A stretch of DNA of 64,000 bases from Desarmillaria ectypa (GCA_030407005.1 JAUDYN010000005.1:1302001-1366000), one strand, 5' to 3'. Counted from the stretch's first letter, positions 21,617 to 34,297 are shown. A program made the numbers and translations. Notes: a model not told the origin generated them from the sequence alone.

Positions 21617-24600
21617 TCAGGGTTTAACCTGACTCGTAGATGCGTGAACATTAGATGCAATACGTTTAATCCGGTCCTTCTCCGCCTCCATGTGCTGTAT
21701 GAGCAACCCATCGAGCCGCCTCAGAGATTCCTGATCTCGTTGTTTATGCTGCCATGCTGGGTCACTCTCACTTAGAGCAGCAGACAGCCCCTGCAGGCTT
21801 TTTCTCCCAGACAAAGAATCTGCGTGAGATGGGCCCGGGTGTTCCTGCGTGTATCGAAAGAAATCAAAGGAGGACGTTAACGGCGGATGATTAGTTTCTC
21901 CGCTCTTTCGTGATAATTTCTCGGCAAAAAAAGGCGATGGCCGAGAAATATGGCCAATAGGCTGTCTGGAATCCACAACTCCAAATGGTAGTGATGGTCG
22001 AGATACGTAGGGCGTAGAATGGTTACCGAGTCGCATCAGAAGTGTTTTATGAGTACTATGACTTCGTCCGGTAGATGTTGTACGCGTACGTGTGACATAC
22101 GCTGGTGGCCGTTGTTGGGCGATTGGGTTATCTACTCGAACATCGTTATCATCGCTCCCGTCCGACGAGTCAAGATCGTCCATAGCATTTGGTTGCGACT
22201 GGATGGAGTCGAAAAAAGAGGTCTCAGAAGATGGCGGTGGGGCTGATTGGATTTCGGGAGCAATGCTATTTGAGGGGATAAGTAGAGATAGTGGTGGCAC
22301 CCCAAGTCGACGTTCCGATAAGGGGGAAGGATGAGGAGGGGGCGAAGGGAAGGGTGGGGTTGTGGGTGAAGGAGCAAGAATTTCCTTCGGCGTGTCATTG
22401 GTTGAGGTGTCCTCAGTAGGCAATGGTTCAGTGGTCTTGATGTCACGGGGAGGAATGATCCTATGGTGTAATGATGAGGAACGAGGAGGCGGAGACAAAG
22501 CAATATTTGCCAAGGAGGAAGAGACTCTAGGTGGCGGAGGTGAGACGGCATGTGCACGAACAGTGCTAGCTCGACTCAGGATCCCAGGCTGCTCAGACGT
22601 AGAAACTTGGGGCAGAGTGCTTCGCGAGTTACTGCCGACGCTACTCAATGCATCCTGGAACGCTGAAGCTGTTGGTGAAGGTTGCGAGTAGTCTGATAAC
22701 GATGTTGATGGACGATGGACGCGGTCCGGGTCGTATTCGCTATACAGAGACTCCGTATGCACACTTGCCGCCAATCGCTCTCTACTAGTCTCGAAAGAAC
22801 TTTCTCGGTCGGACTCCCGTTCTTCCCTTGACTCTCGTAACTCCATTGGTATCGGAGGAGGAGTCATAGCTAACATCCTGCCTGCTCCGGTTTCATGAGT
22901 TTCCAGCAGCACGGGTGACGACATGCTTTTCCGCACAACCTGAGCAGCCGAAGGGGTCATCGGAGGTCTTGGTGGCGATAGAGATTGTTGTACAGCCCCC
23001 AAATCAGTCTGGGAAAGCGAATGTAACGGATTGATGATTCGGCGTGGAGGTGGCGCAAGGGGGGTGAGAGGAAGCGGTGTTTCAGCCCGGAGAGGTAAAG
23101 AGCTCGGTGGCCTGCAGTCCGGAAGGGGTTCGGGAGATGAGAGCTCATGGCCTCGCCCACGACGGGATGTTCGACTGCGGGAAGATTTCTGCCTTGACAG
23201 GGACGTGTCCATAGTAGTTTCCAAGATGATGGGATTAGAAATAATTCGCTGGCCCAACATACGTGGAGGAGTAAGTGACGACGCCCCTGACATGGGAGAG
23301 GCGGGAGACGTAGGTGAACTTGCGTGTAAATTTAGATTATCCAAAGAATGACCGACAGCCGCTTTGAGTAAAGCTTTTCTCCAATCGTCGTCTGGATAGA
23401 AAGAAGACATTCCAGGGCTCACTGGTGGGGGAAGGCGATCGGCCAATAGCGCCGCCCCCACGGAGTCATGTACACCTAGGCCATGCAGGGCAGACGCTTG
23501 AACAGCAAATGGATACTTAGACGAGGGAAGAGGAAGGTCCACGGCATCTGTAGGATCAATAACGTCGTCAAAGACCGATTGGTTCCCTCTCTGTGATCCC
23601 TGGTCACGTCTAACCCCACGCGCCTTCATATCTTGCTCAGCCTGCTTCGCCGCACTAACAAGGTCTGACAGCTTCTCTCGTACAACTACGACTCTGCCTT
23701 GAGGACTACTTCTGTGATGCCGTGAACGTGGGGTATGGGATGACGACGACCGTGGTCGAGCATATTGGGAATAGCCGGAAGCAGCTGTAGAGTCCGAGGC
23801 CGTTCTGAGTGCAGGCATCATGATATCAGGTGGCGGGCTGGTAGCCGCGGACGTAGTTGGTTTAGATTTTGACTTTCCCACACGGAAAAGGTCTAGGAAT
23901 GTTGGGGAGGCTGGTTTTCTGGGTGTGCTTGGTGCTGAGGCGAAGTCGGAAGCAGAAGGTTTGGAATGTGCTGGTGGTAAAAAGTAGTTATTCTTGACCA
24001 GCAGGCGCAGCCGGTAGGAAACATCATCTCCGTCGTACTCTTGGAGATCGTCAATAATTGGAACGTCAACGTTCTCTCCCGTTTCCACTATAGAGTGAGG
24101 AGAAGGCGGTGACTCCGTTCCCGACACGGTGGACGTCGAGGGAGGATATATAGAGGTAGAGGTCCCCGTTTGCTGGGTAAAATTAGATAGCATGGAGTCT
24201 CGCGCATTCACGCCTGCTTCTGGACCAGGTCTCACAAACGCCGAGGGATAAGGTGCCGAGGCTGGGGATGCCGGGTCTGATGGTAATGAAGACTGCTGCA
24301 ATGTTCGCGGCTGACCGTGCTCAATGAGATAAAATTTGTGTGCCATACGGGCCAACGTACCATCGCGGTCTCAGGGGACCCTTCTACTGAATTTCTCGTA
24401 GAATCACAAATCTCCTCGTGGTTCCCTTCGACCAAACCAGTCGTATCTGATAGCTGCGCGTCCGTAGAAACAGGCCGATGGGGCGAACGAACTGGACTTG
24501 CAGGTAGTTGAGAATCAAGATCGTGTGGACTGCCGAGAATATCAGATTGAGGCTCCGTCACCATTTGGTTGGCAAGAAACGGCATTTCACCATCCTGGGC

Positions 24601-24777
24601 CCGAGTAAAGGTGGCGTCCAGGTGGGGGCTCTGACCTCCTGTGACTGTTCGAGAACGAGTGCGGGTCCTTGGGCGACGTGAAAGACTGGCGCCGCTGGCT
24701 ATGCTAGAGCTACTCCCAACAGATCGAAGTGAAGGGGGACGCTGCTCGCTCGTCGCCATGGGCAGCGACGACGACAT
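21617..24777 (-). CDS. large Ser/Pro-rich, mostly disordered protein of unknown function
   Basis: Exons 24361-24777 and 21617-24310 (50-base intron, phase 0) give 1036 residues. Most of it is low-complexity Ser/Pro/Thr. Better-conserved islands seem to be DGDDVSYRLRLLVKNNYFLP (near residue 230), FLDLFRVGKSKSK, VVVVREKLSDLVSAAKQAEQ, KYPFAVQASALHGLGVHDSV and DDDWRKALLKAAVGHSLDNL. The last 50 residues (DQESLRRLDGLLIQHMEAEK region) are helical and charged. No catalytic domain is visible. Start 24777 is the first in-frame ATG after a possible upstream splice acceptor; further 5' exons cannot be excluded. It is transcribed divergently from ERG28. The length and the SP/TP content suggest a phosphorylated scaffold, but that is speculation. 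Confidence 0.72.
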
Positions 24778-24934
24778 GTCCGTCGTTGTCCTGAAACAAC
24801 GTCGACAAAAAAGTGCCAAGGGCGCGATCCTGCTGTTGCCATAAGAGGGAACGATGTACCCTATGCCGAAAGTCCGGCTGGCATGACAGCGGTCCGTTCT
24901 TTACCTTCTTACCACCATCTCAAATTTCAAAGAA
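24778..24934. promoter_or_regulatory. shared divergent promoter, disordered protein / ERG28
   Basis: 157 bases separate the two start codons. No sterol-response or other element was recognised. Confidence 0.35.
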
Positions 24935-25547
24935 ATGTTTCTTGAACAGTGTACATTATTCTTGTCTCTGACCACTTGTGTACCCTAACACTTCTCTTAG
25001 ATCTACCACAGGCGACTGGGTGGCTACCGCTATGGCAACTCTTGATATCCGTAACTGCGGTCCTTAACTCGGTACAAAATTTTGTAACGCTCAAATTCAC
25101 GCGGAAAATATACTCCCGGGTGCCCGGTACGTTCATTCCATGCGTCATGCCTGACGGTTCTAATTAGATCGTAGTGACCGGATTGCAGGCCCGAACATTT
25201 GCTGTATGGACACTTACCTCTGCTGTTGTGCGGGCATATGCTGCCTACAACATCAACGAAAAACAGTCTGTCAACGTTTCACCACGTTTGTTTGAGATTA
25301 TCCCATTGATCATACTACCAGCGTATATGACCTGACGCTGTTCACCTATCTCATTGCCTTTGGACATTTTTCGTCCGAGCTTCTTATCTTTCGCACTGCT
25401 ACCGTCAACCTGGGCCTAATCAGTCCCGTTATTGTTTCAAGTAAGAGTGCAACGGCCGCGCGGTTATATTCCTTTTGATATAGTGCTTCAGCGACTTCTC
25501 TTGTTTGGATGATCTCACAATACGATTTCTACGTAAAAAGTTCATGA
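24935..25547 (+). CDS. ERG28: Ergosterol biosynthesis scaffold protein Erg28
   Basis: Five short exons (24935-24950, 25001-25126, 25175-25265, 25322-25440, 25492-25547) add up to 135 residues in phase; none is long enough to stand out alone. The joined protein reads MFLEQYLPQATGWLPLWQLL, SVQNFVTLKFTRKIYSRVP, TGLQARTFAVWTLTSAVVRA, YAAYNINEK, YDLTLFTYLIAFGHFSSELL and ends near QYDFYVKSS. This is the Erg28 pattern with four membrane helices, including the conserved FGxWT-like and FxxELxxFRT features. Erg28 is an ER membrane protein that tethers the C-4 demethylation enzymes (Erg25, Erg26, Erg27) to each other and to Erg6 in sterol synthesis. The third intron uses an unusual GTCTGT donor, needed to keep phase. 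The yeast protein is 148 residues, so the length fits. Confidence 0.88.
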
Positions 25548-27214
25548 ACGCTCGATTGAGCCGTCTATGTAAGTGGTGATGCGGTTTCTCGTTTACGTGC
25601 TCCAAGGCTCATGCATGTGCTATGTTGTAGAAATATATCAGCTAGCTTCCTCGCCTCCATCTATATTCGTCTGTCCCCTCATTTATAACTTGCAAAGCAA
25701 CCGCTGTACGTTTACTCAAGGGAAGCAAGACGATAGCAAAAGTACCCATATAAATTGGAATAAACGTGCTGAATTTTTCCTTGTTGGGTATTCTCCAAGT
25801 CATGCATATACCCAAGCGGACCTCCTTGAACAATTCGGTGGCGTTTAACTCGGCATTCTTGATGGCGCTTTTACTGCTTCTCACTTGGGGTCATGCAATT
25901 TTGTCGACTTGTTTTTGGCGATCTTAATCCTCCTCCTTTGTGACCACGGGGCCATCAGCTGCGGAAAACAAGAGAAGACACTGCTTTATTCGTGGCCTTG
26001 AAGTGCGTGTTAAGAAAAATGGGATACTATGCCGTTTGGCAAGCATGGAAAGCAGTAGAAAAGGTATAGGATTGTGGTTGTTGCCAGAAACTAGCAGGTT
26101 GAGAGACACCGGACCCCGGGCTCCTGGATAAGTATTAAGCCCTCACCAGGCCTCTGATCGGACACTAAACGGATATGGAGTAATAATCTACGGAGACGGC
26201 AATGTGGTTAGAGAGGCTGGCGAGGTACGGAATACGTGGCTACTGTATGTACGTATGTACCTACAGCCTCCGGACCGGACCGAATGACCGAACAAAAGCA
26301 AAACCTCTACATTGCGATCACTGTCGGTAATAATGACAAAGTGATTCACCTCACAAGATTACAACAAACTCGTGTCTTACGACAGATTTTCGATGCTTTG
26401 ATCGTCCAGACGGCGGAATCCGTTATTAAGAAGATTCGCCGTCTGACCGTTAATAACAAGTCGGCCTGCACGTAGTAGGAAACATTGAAAAGTAACTGCC
26501 GAACCCCAAACCATGTTTCTTCTAGGGCTCGGCACCAGTTCATGTGTAATAGCCCTGTCCTGTGAGGATCTAGGAAGACCATTTGATCAAGGTACTGCAC
26601 TTGAAACACAGCTGGAAAGATCAATCGATCACGCGCTAGGTGTCTTTCTCTATAAGAGGGTACAAGTGTCACCTCTTGAATATTACAGCCTGCCCCGCAT
26701 GTTGGATGGCGTAAAGGACTGGGAAATCATAAGTATTCATACGAACCCTTGATGGAACCAGATCTGACGAGATGAGCCAGGATTGGTCGAATTATAGAGT
26801 AGAATCACGATATGAAATCAACTTTGAGAACCGTCGAGGTAACTTAAGGGTTCCGACCCAAGTCGGTGCGGAATTCTAGCGGAATTGAAACCCATTTAGG
26901 CCGGAAGGTTGGATGGAGCGGGAACTAACTTGCCCTCGGTATGTAACGACTTACCACATATTTATTTACCTTCGCCCTGAAATATGAGGCCAAGAAGTGA
27001 TCGAATGGTATAAGCTCGGGTACGCAATAAGTAATCCTGCAACATGATGATGCGAACTTGGGTTCTGGGACACGTGACGGGCTCCTTTAAAGATGGCCGG
27101 GTCTCAAAAAGACACGCTCTGTTCCACAGTTTCTGTCAATTCCCATCACTTGTCGTCCCCTGATACGTTCCCCCCTTCTCAATATCCAGCCTCTCGTGTC
27201 ACTATTACTATTCA
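25548..27214. other. 1.7-kb stretch without a supportable gene
   Basis: Small frames on both strands (25573-25848 plus, 25642-25884 minus, 26236-26475 plus, 26346-26672 minus) show no motif and no consistent splice extensions. The stretch contains the inverted repeat at 26407-26445 and A/T-rich patches. It could be decayed sequence, regulatory DNA for the F-box/LRR gene, or an unrecognised noncoding RNA. Confidence 0.35.
26407..26445. repeat. near-perfect inverted repeat (hairpin)
   Basis: CAGACGGCGGAAT (26407-26419) pairs with ATTCGCCGTCTG (26434-26445), leaving a single bulged G and a 14-base loop. The loop and downstream flank repeat a CCGTTA(T/A)TAA word. Function unknown. Confidence 0.6.
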
Positions 27215-29583
27215 ATGAGTTCCGCTGCTCCAATTCAATACCCTCCCGAATTGCTCTTTAGAATCTGCTCTCATGTCTACTCTGCTTGCCTTCCACCTAT
27301 TAATTCATCCCTGGACCCGCTCATAACCACAGAATGTGGTGTACCTACTTCATTACCGTCTTCGGTGCCTCCTGGGAATTGGTCTGAACCTATAACTCGA
27401 CGCACCCTTGCCAACCTTTGCCTCGTGAATCACGATTGGTATGACGCTGCGAAGCCATGGCTGTGGCGGAAAATAGAGGTGTGTAATTTCGTGCTGCTCA
27501 AAGGACGTCGTGCTGAAAGTCATGTAGGTTCGACTCCCTCGCAGCTGGCTCTCATTAGTGGATGAGATCGCTTGGGAGTATGATGAAGAGACTGTCGACC
27601 AAGTCATGGAGAAGACCGCCAAGGCCGCAGTAGAGACGGCAGTTAAATCTGGCATATCCTCTGTTCCGACAGACCAGGAAGCGGCACGGAAATTACAAGA
27701 GTCCATACTCTGTTCTATTCACACACCGGAGGATGCCATTTCGCCCGACTTGTTGTCTCCGATGGCGTCCCGGGAGCCCAGTCCGCGACGTTTCAGACAC
27801 AAGAGTAAAAGTCCAGCGCGCTGGGAGCTTGTTCGTTCCATTAATACTGCTATTCAGGATGTGATGGAGCGCCAGGATCCGGCCGTATACAGTTTGTCTT
27901 TTTTTAATGTCTCATGTTCATTGTTCTCATAGTCCGTACGCAGTCCCGACACCTCAAGACACGCGTCCCGGTCGCTTTATACGGCATCTCGATTTCAACC
28001 ATTTCCGTACAATCGGCATGCGCAGGTCTGTCGAGGAGGGCGTAAATAGTCGCTTCGTAACGGGGGATCGTGTTGAAGCTGTGCTCAAAGTGAGCGATGT
28101 CACGGTACTTCAGAGAATAGCCAGCATAACTGATCACCTGCTCAAAGGAAATGCCAAACCTGACGACATTTGGCGCAACGGAATATATGGATGGTGCGCT
28201 GACCTTCGCAGTTCTAAATGAACTATTCCTTCGCGGGGCTCCTTCGCGGGGCCGTGGTCGAAACTCTCGTGGCCGTTCCCTCGCCGATACCCATGACGTT
28301 GACGACGAAGACAGAGAACGGCGACGCCAATGTTTAGACCTCGAGGCCGTGGATCTCACTGGATGCGTCAGTGCGGTTTTTGTCAAGGCCCTCACAGACT
28401 TTGTAACGTGCCACATAATACAAAGCGACACCGAGTCTGAGAATGGGGAAGATTCTTCTAGACGTTCACATTCCGAAGATCAGATGACTTTTCCTGGTCT
28501 TCAACGACTTGGTCTACGTGGGGTTAAATCAATTTTGCCCGACATCCTGACACCATTTGTCCTCGCCTTTTCTTCGCTTACCCATTTGGACCTATCCGGC
28601 ACTCGCGTCACTCCAGAGTTGTTGGCGGAGTTGGGAAAATCGTCCACTGTGCGTTTGAGCTCCCTCGCTCTCGCACGATGTGTACGGCTAACCGGAGAAA
28701 GTATCAAAACATTCCTCGTCGAGTCCCCCGTTAGCGCCGGAATCTCAGAATTAAATTTGTATGGTGACGCGACGTTTGGCTGCCCCCTCTCCCATGAGGA
28801 GCTAAAGACCGTTGTCGCCTTCGCTCCTTGTTTCGTAAGTGGGGAACTCTTATACCTTGATCTGTCGAGCGCGCCGATCAACGAGGAGATCCTCCAAGCC
28901 TGTGTTTCCCTTCCAAAATTACGCTCATTCGGCTTATCGCACATTCCTGATCTGCGTCTCGGTGCGATCGCAAACTTTTTGCAAGCAAAAGCTAGCAATG
29001 TTGAATTGCTAACATTGATTGGCACATCACCAGAATTAGACTGCGGTATGAGGCCAGGATCGGGGGAGAACGGCGTTCCTCGAGGATCGTCCCGCCAGTC
29101 GTGCATAGCCCTCCACTCCTATATCATCCGGCCTTTGTGTTGTCCGCCTTTTTCTTTTAGCCTCACAGTGCCATCGGGATCGAAGCCACCGCCGACTCGA
29201 CTCAGAGTTGTTGAGCTGTCGACTGCTATGCTCTGCGGACTAGGGGCTGGGGCAGGCAGTTGGAGAACTGTGCGCAGCAAGGGTGGAAGGGGATGGTATG
29301 TGGACACCGCATCTGGCTGGGTAGCGCAATCTGGAGAGAGTCGGCTAAGAAGAGATTTGGAGCCCAAGCACCCGTTGAGGGTTGAGTTGGAGAAATTATC
29401 AGAGGCAAATGGAAACGTGAGCAGCGGCGTTGGATGGCACGCAAGAAAGATGGAGGTACGTTAAATGGCATTTGTTTGTCGGGCCTCGTTGACTTGGAAT
29501 TTTGATAGATCCTGCACGGATACGGAATGCTCGGACGGGAGGACGGGCTATACGGCGCTGTTTCTTTTGCATATCAGGGTTGA
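27215..29583 (+). CDS. F-box/leucine-rich repeat-like protein (agaricomycete-conserved)
   Basis: Five exons (27215-27478, 27528-27891, 27944-28089, 28148-29455, 29509-29583) give 718 residues in phase. The N-terminus has an F-box-like PPELLFRICSHVYSACLPP, then RRTLANLCLVNHDWYDAAKP with LWRKIEVRLPRSWLSLVDE. A charged insert follows. The body has leucine-rich repeat-like pieces: FGATEYMDGALTFAVLNELF, LEAVDLTGCVSAVFVKALTD, LQRLGLRGVK, LTHLDLSGTRVTPELLAELG and LLYLDLSSAPINEEILQACV. The end is GYGMLGREDGLYGAVSFAYQ. It probably recruits a substrate to an SCF ubiquitin ligase, though the long insertions make it atypical. Exon 3 starts at 27944, because that acceptor rather than an earlier one keeps phase with the GTTTGT donor at 27892. 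Confidence 0.8.
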
Positions 29584-30046
29584 GGAACTTGACTTTGTTG
29601 ATAAACGGCATAGTTTACAATTTACAAGCTGTATAAAGGAGTGCATAGATGAATAGCAATCAATTTGTTATCAAAATGTGGGTGATAATACAAGTAGGAA
29701 GGAATGAAGGAAGTGGTTTTCATCAGAAATGATGATAGTAGTGCTGCTGTTAAATGACGCTCATACGTGCGTTAATAATCGGTGACTGGATGTAAGTGAG
29801 AATGGGGATTTGGAAAGCCTATGAAAGCCTATTCGCAATAATATTTGGCTCAAGAACTTGCTGCACGGACACGCATAAAAAACGTGGTCCCCCCGTTGCC
29901 GTACTTTCACGTGGCTGGTTTCTCAACAGCAGATCTAGATTCTCACTGCCACATTAACAGCTTTAAAACAAAAACACCAACAGCAGGTCCCCACCTTCCT
30001 TTCACAGCCTCCCTTCTTCCGTCGTTACAGCTCCAACTTTTAGTAC
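29584..30046. other. intergenic region upstream of the Ca2+/H+ exchanger gene
   Basis: It holds the 3' flank of the F-box/LRR gene and the exchanger promoter, with a TTTAAAA box near 29961. Short frames here (29845-30093) lack coding character. Confidence 0.35.
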
Positions 30047-32752
30047 ATGGGTGCGTGGGTGCGAAGCACTGCGTGAAAATATTATCTGACTAGCTCATCG
30101 CAAGATAACAGCAATACTGTGCAATTACCTGATGGCTTCGAGCACACAGCAGTCTCTGATAATACCCGTACAAATATCAGTTCAGAATCTAATGCGGAGA
30201 CGAACACACCCTTGATAACCACATCTCCTACTCAGCAGCATTCTTCCACCTTCCGGAGGAAAGCGACAGGAGACACCTTGAACAGGACCACCTCTCGCCG
30301 TTCGACTCGTCGATCTTTCTCACTTGCCCGAGCCACAACTGTGATGCTCACACCGGAAAAAGAAATTGGTCCATCACCCGGAGTATGGCAAAGTATTAGA
30401 TCGATATTGTTGGCCTCGTGTATGCAGACAGGCAGCCACTCATCCTCAAATTTACGCTGACGTATTTTCAGGGCTTAATCTTCTCCTGCTATTCATCCCA
30501 GTATCCGTGCGTCGTCGTCTAAAATTACTCGTACAATGTTCTCATTCTGACATAGTGGGCTCTCCATTTCGCCTTCGCTGGTGAGAAGGACACCGTCATC
30601 TTTGTTTGTGCGTTCAAATGCTATTCTATCATCTTGGTTTGAAATGTTCAGAGCAAAATTATAGGTTCATTTATTGCTATTATACCCCTGGCCAAGGTAA
30701 AGTTGATCTGGCTACTAGTCGTAAATCAGGTGGCATGATCTTTCTCGTATGATTTAGCTTATGGCCTTCGCCACCGATCAACTCTCGTTAAGAGTTGGAC
30801 AGACTCTAGCGGGCCTTTTGAATGCTACCCTCGTAGGTGCCAGTCATACACCGCCTCGTCTGCATTTCTCAGAACTTTCGTCTTCAGGGAAACGCGTACG
30901 TTATTGATGCAATGATATCATAAGCCACTAAACGAAAGTTATATCACCCAGTGTGGAACTGATTGTCGCTGTAGGTCCCCGAGGAACCTGTATCGATCAT
31001 TTGCTGACTCAGTCACTTACATTCAGATAATATCCCTTGTAAAATGTGAACTTCAAATTGTGCAGTCATCATGTAAGTCCATGGCATCACGCCTCTGCTT
31101 TTTCACATTGCAACTACCTGTTCTTTAATGTGATTACCGGAAGAAAGTGCTGATGTTAATGTTTGTTTTCTGTAGTGGCCGGTTCTATCCTCAGTAACCT
31201 TCGTAAGCGCCTATTTGTCCATCATGACAGTTATCTTATCTTATGAAGTTTTGGTTCTCGGCATGTGTTTCTTCGCGGGAGGAATCAAGTTCCAAGAACA
31301 AGGATTTGGACAAAGTATGTAGATCATTTCTTGGCGATCTTAGTCTCTCTTGGCATTAATATGACATTTCACGTACTTAGTGGCTACCCAGCTTAACTCT
31401 TCTCTACTTGTCATCAGTGTCATTGCCGTTCTCTTACCTGCTGCTTTCCACTTCTCGGTAGTCGGTGATACTCAGAATGACGAAGCCTCCGACATCCTGA
31501 ATGTTAGCCATGGGGTAGGTCTCCCAATACCTTTGCTGAGTTTGTATTGACGTCATTTAGACCTCAATCATACTACTATTTAGTAAGACTCTGGTTCTAA
31601 GCCTACACAGAAGGCTAAAACTCCACAATAGTTTACATCTCCTACTTAATCTTCCAGCTCTTCTCTCATGCTTCACTGTATGCAGACGAAGGTGAAGACA
31701 TGATCAAATCCACACGTTACGGAGCCAAGAAGCACAAGACCGAACCACCAATTGAAATGCAGACACAAAAGATTGGCACAGTCTCCTCTGCAACCAGCAC
31801 AACGATTGCACAACGACCAGAGCCTGAGGATAACCGTGATGTTGAAATTGGCTCTACGCATTCGAAGGAAGAGGTAGAACAGCCCCAATTGGGTATATGG
31901 GTCACCGTCGGACTGCTAGTCGTTGCCACTGTGGTAAGTCTGCTTTATTTTTATTTTCTCTTAAGTTGTGCTGAGGTATATGCTAGCTGGTCGCAGTTAC
32001 CGCTGAGTGGCTAGTAGACTCAATCGACGGCATGACGAACAACAATTCGATCAGTAAAGAGTTCGTTGGAGTGATTCTTCTTCCAATCGCCGGTAATGCT
32101 GCTGAGCATGCCACCGCCGTGGCAGTATCAGTGAAAGATAAGCTTAACCTGAGTTTGGGCGTTGCTGTTGGATCGAGTATCGTGAGCGGTACTTCTCTTG
32201 ATGGAAACCCAGCTGATAATTTCCACTAGCAAATCGCCCTCTTCGTGATCCCGTGAGTATGACTAGCTAGTCCTTACAGATGGTCTGTAGCTAATCTTGT
32301 TTCTTAGGTTTATTGTGACTCTTGCATGGATCATGGGCAAACCGCTGACATTACTATTTGATCCCTACGAATCTGTAGCCATGTTTCTCGCAGGTACGGA
32401 TATTTTGAGTTCATTGAAAGCGACGGCCCAGCTTATCATGGTCATAGTTCTAACTGTCAATTATGTTGTGCAAGATGGCAAATCTAACTGGCTAGAGGTT
32501 CGTGCATCAATGCTACTACCACTGAATGTTGACTGAATCTGGATACAGGGCATGATTCTAATGTGTAAGCCCTCATCTCCACAAGAAAATTACTTTCAAT
32601 TGAATGTCTAACGACAGGTCTATATGTGATCCTCGGCGTTACGTTCTGGTTCTACCCAGGTATGTTTTGTAACGTTCTATAGTTCCCCTTCTTTAAACAA
32701 CCATATTCCAGGAAATGATCCCTCCGGTGGCCTCTTAGCATCATGTACTTGA
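30047..32752 (+). CDS. Vacuolar-type Ca2+/H+ exchanger (CAX/VCX1 family)
   Basis: About twenty exons were assembled. Translation starts in a 4-base exon (ATGG, 30047-30050) spliced to 30105, giving MDNSNTVQLPDGF. A Ser/Thr/Arg-rich cytoplasmic N-terminus follows, then WLNLLLLFIPVS, WALHFAFAGEKDT, SFIAIIPLAK, LMAFATDQLSLRVGQTLAGL, and the first cation motif LNATLGNAVELIVA. GNA of that motif comes from an 8-base exon (30888-30895). Next come SSLAGSILSNL, LVLGMCFFAGGIKFQEQGFG and FHFSVVGDTQND, a long acidic central loop (about 31690-31900), TAEWLVDSIDGM, the second motif LPIAGNAAEHATAVAVSVKD, GVAVGSSIQIALFVIPF, VNYVVQDGKSNWLEGMILM and YVILGVTFWFYPGNDPSGG. Both alpha-repeats with their GNA-(V/A)-E motifs are intact, so it should exchange Ca2+ (perhaps Mn2+) for protons at the vacuole. 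The stop is 32750-32752. Confidence 0.9.
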
Positions 32753-33005
32753 CTCGCTATATTCCCTGGACCTAAAGATACCCAAGTGGAGTTTGGAACC
32801 CACCCTTTTGCCTGGTGCAGGATTGGCCATTATTTTTTATAATGCTATTATTGAAAATGCGGTTGAGACATTGGACTGCTTGATATGTAGCATAAAATTT
32901 CCTAGTTCTTACACTCACTGCATTCTGTAATATCCCTATACATGCATCCACTACCAAGGAATTTCGTGTTGTGCAATTCGCACATAACATTGTCGTATAT
33001 CAGAA

Positions 33006-34297
33006 TCATAGCTTCGCTCTCTCTGAATCGTCCACCAGTGTTACACCAGCAGATGCAAGGACAACACTGTCTCTTTCTTTCACCTTGGTTACTGAAGCCG
33101 CATGAGTATGATGGTTGAGTAGCAAGCGTCATGCACAACTTACAGAACACGACTTTGGGCCCCTCCTTCCACATCAACGTCACTAGTGTTTCGCCTGGGT
33201 AAACGACGCCGGCGAATCGAACTTTGATGTCTTTGAAAGGACCGAACGCCTTGAGGACATGTTTACCGGATATGCCCATTGAGCAAAGCCCGTGCAAAAT
33301 GGGCCTGTCAAATCCACCAATCGCAGCGAATTCGGGAAGAATCTGAGGTGATCAGTTGAAACAAGTCGTTTCAGAGATGTAGCAGGAGCTACTGACGTGT
33401 AATGGATTCATGTCACCACTCAATCTAGAAAAGTCTAATTGAACACGCTAAACTGACAAACGACACAGATCATGCGACAAACCGGTACAAGACGGCTTGC
33501 GTTGGGATCGTTCTCTCTTCCAAGACAGCGTCTGGTGCCCGCTTTGGTATTGCGTTCGCCGCAGTAGCTGCTCCTCGGTCTGAAATGCGCGTCCTTAGTG
33601 ACACATTCAAGGCGTTATTACGAGAAGTTGTAACCTTTCCCTACGCGCTTGCCACCAAAGCCGCCAGAACCACGAATGAAGACGGTAGATTGATTCTCGA
33701 ATATGAGCGCTCCGGTATGTTTGTCTCGAGTTTCATTGATAGTAGTAACAGCAGCCGCTTTCCCCTTATCCAAGGCCTCGAGTAAGCTGATATAAACATG
33801 AGTCGGACAACTAGAGAATTTCAACGACGATGATTCTGACCGGACTCGAGTGACAAGTTCACCGCTGGTTGGGATCGGTGCCTTGATGCTGAGGAACTGC
33901 TCGCCGTGGAGTAGCCTGGCCTATAGGCCAGTCTGTATGAGAAGACGAGGAAAGCACATGAAGTCGACGAACAGGGTTGTAGTCTGGAAGCCAGTCTGAA
34001 GGGAAACCACTGCTGGCAAGAAACTGGGGAATGACACCGAACGTCGGGATTGCGCTGAACTCTTCATCTCCCTCGAAGGTCCATTTAAGCTCCTTTTCTG
34101 TGGCACCTACACCCAGATTGTAGAGTATAACGTCGCGCTGTGTGCTAGATGAGAAGCCGTGTCCAGAGGTACAGCGTGGGGACACTTACCTCAGTATACG
34201 AGTACTCTGTTGGCTCAACTATCATCTTCTTAGCCTCGACGACGATATCAGCATCCTCTGGATCAGCGAAAGGATTAGGATCTAAAAAGTCGACCAT
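33006..34297 (-). CDS. Peroxisomal MaoC-type 2-enoyl-CoA hydratase (hydratase 2), PTS1 -AKL
   Basis: Several exons from ATG 34297 ([20 protein letters not shown]) to stop 33006. The joined sequence contains [20 protein letters not shown], the usual start of the hot-dog domain, then [19 protein letters not shown] and a LLHGEQ segment. It continues with [20 protein letters not shown] and [12 protein letters not shown], and finally the catalytic hydratase motif region [32 protein letters not shown] and [16 protein letters not shown]. It ends in ...SERAKL-stop, a PTS1. The reaction is hydration of trans-2-enoyl-CoA to (3R)-hydroxyacyl-CoA. In ascomycete Fox2 this domain is the C-terminal third of one chain; here a stop codon and about 290 noncoding-looking bases separate it from the dehydrogenase gene upstream. 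An open frame across the gap does exist, but it shows no family similarity. Confidence 0.82.

Noticed and set aside
22132..22691. Long frames on both strands inside the large disordered-protein gene.
   Set aside because: They are shadows of GC-rich, repetitive Ser/Pro codons of the real 898-codon exon.
25573..25884. Overlapping 80-90 codon frames on both strands downstream of ERG28.
   Set aside because: No motif, no splice continuation, and the two strands cannot both be coding; likely chance.
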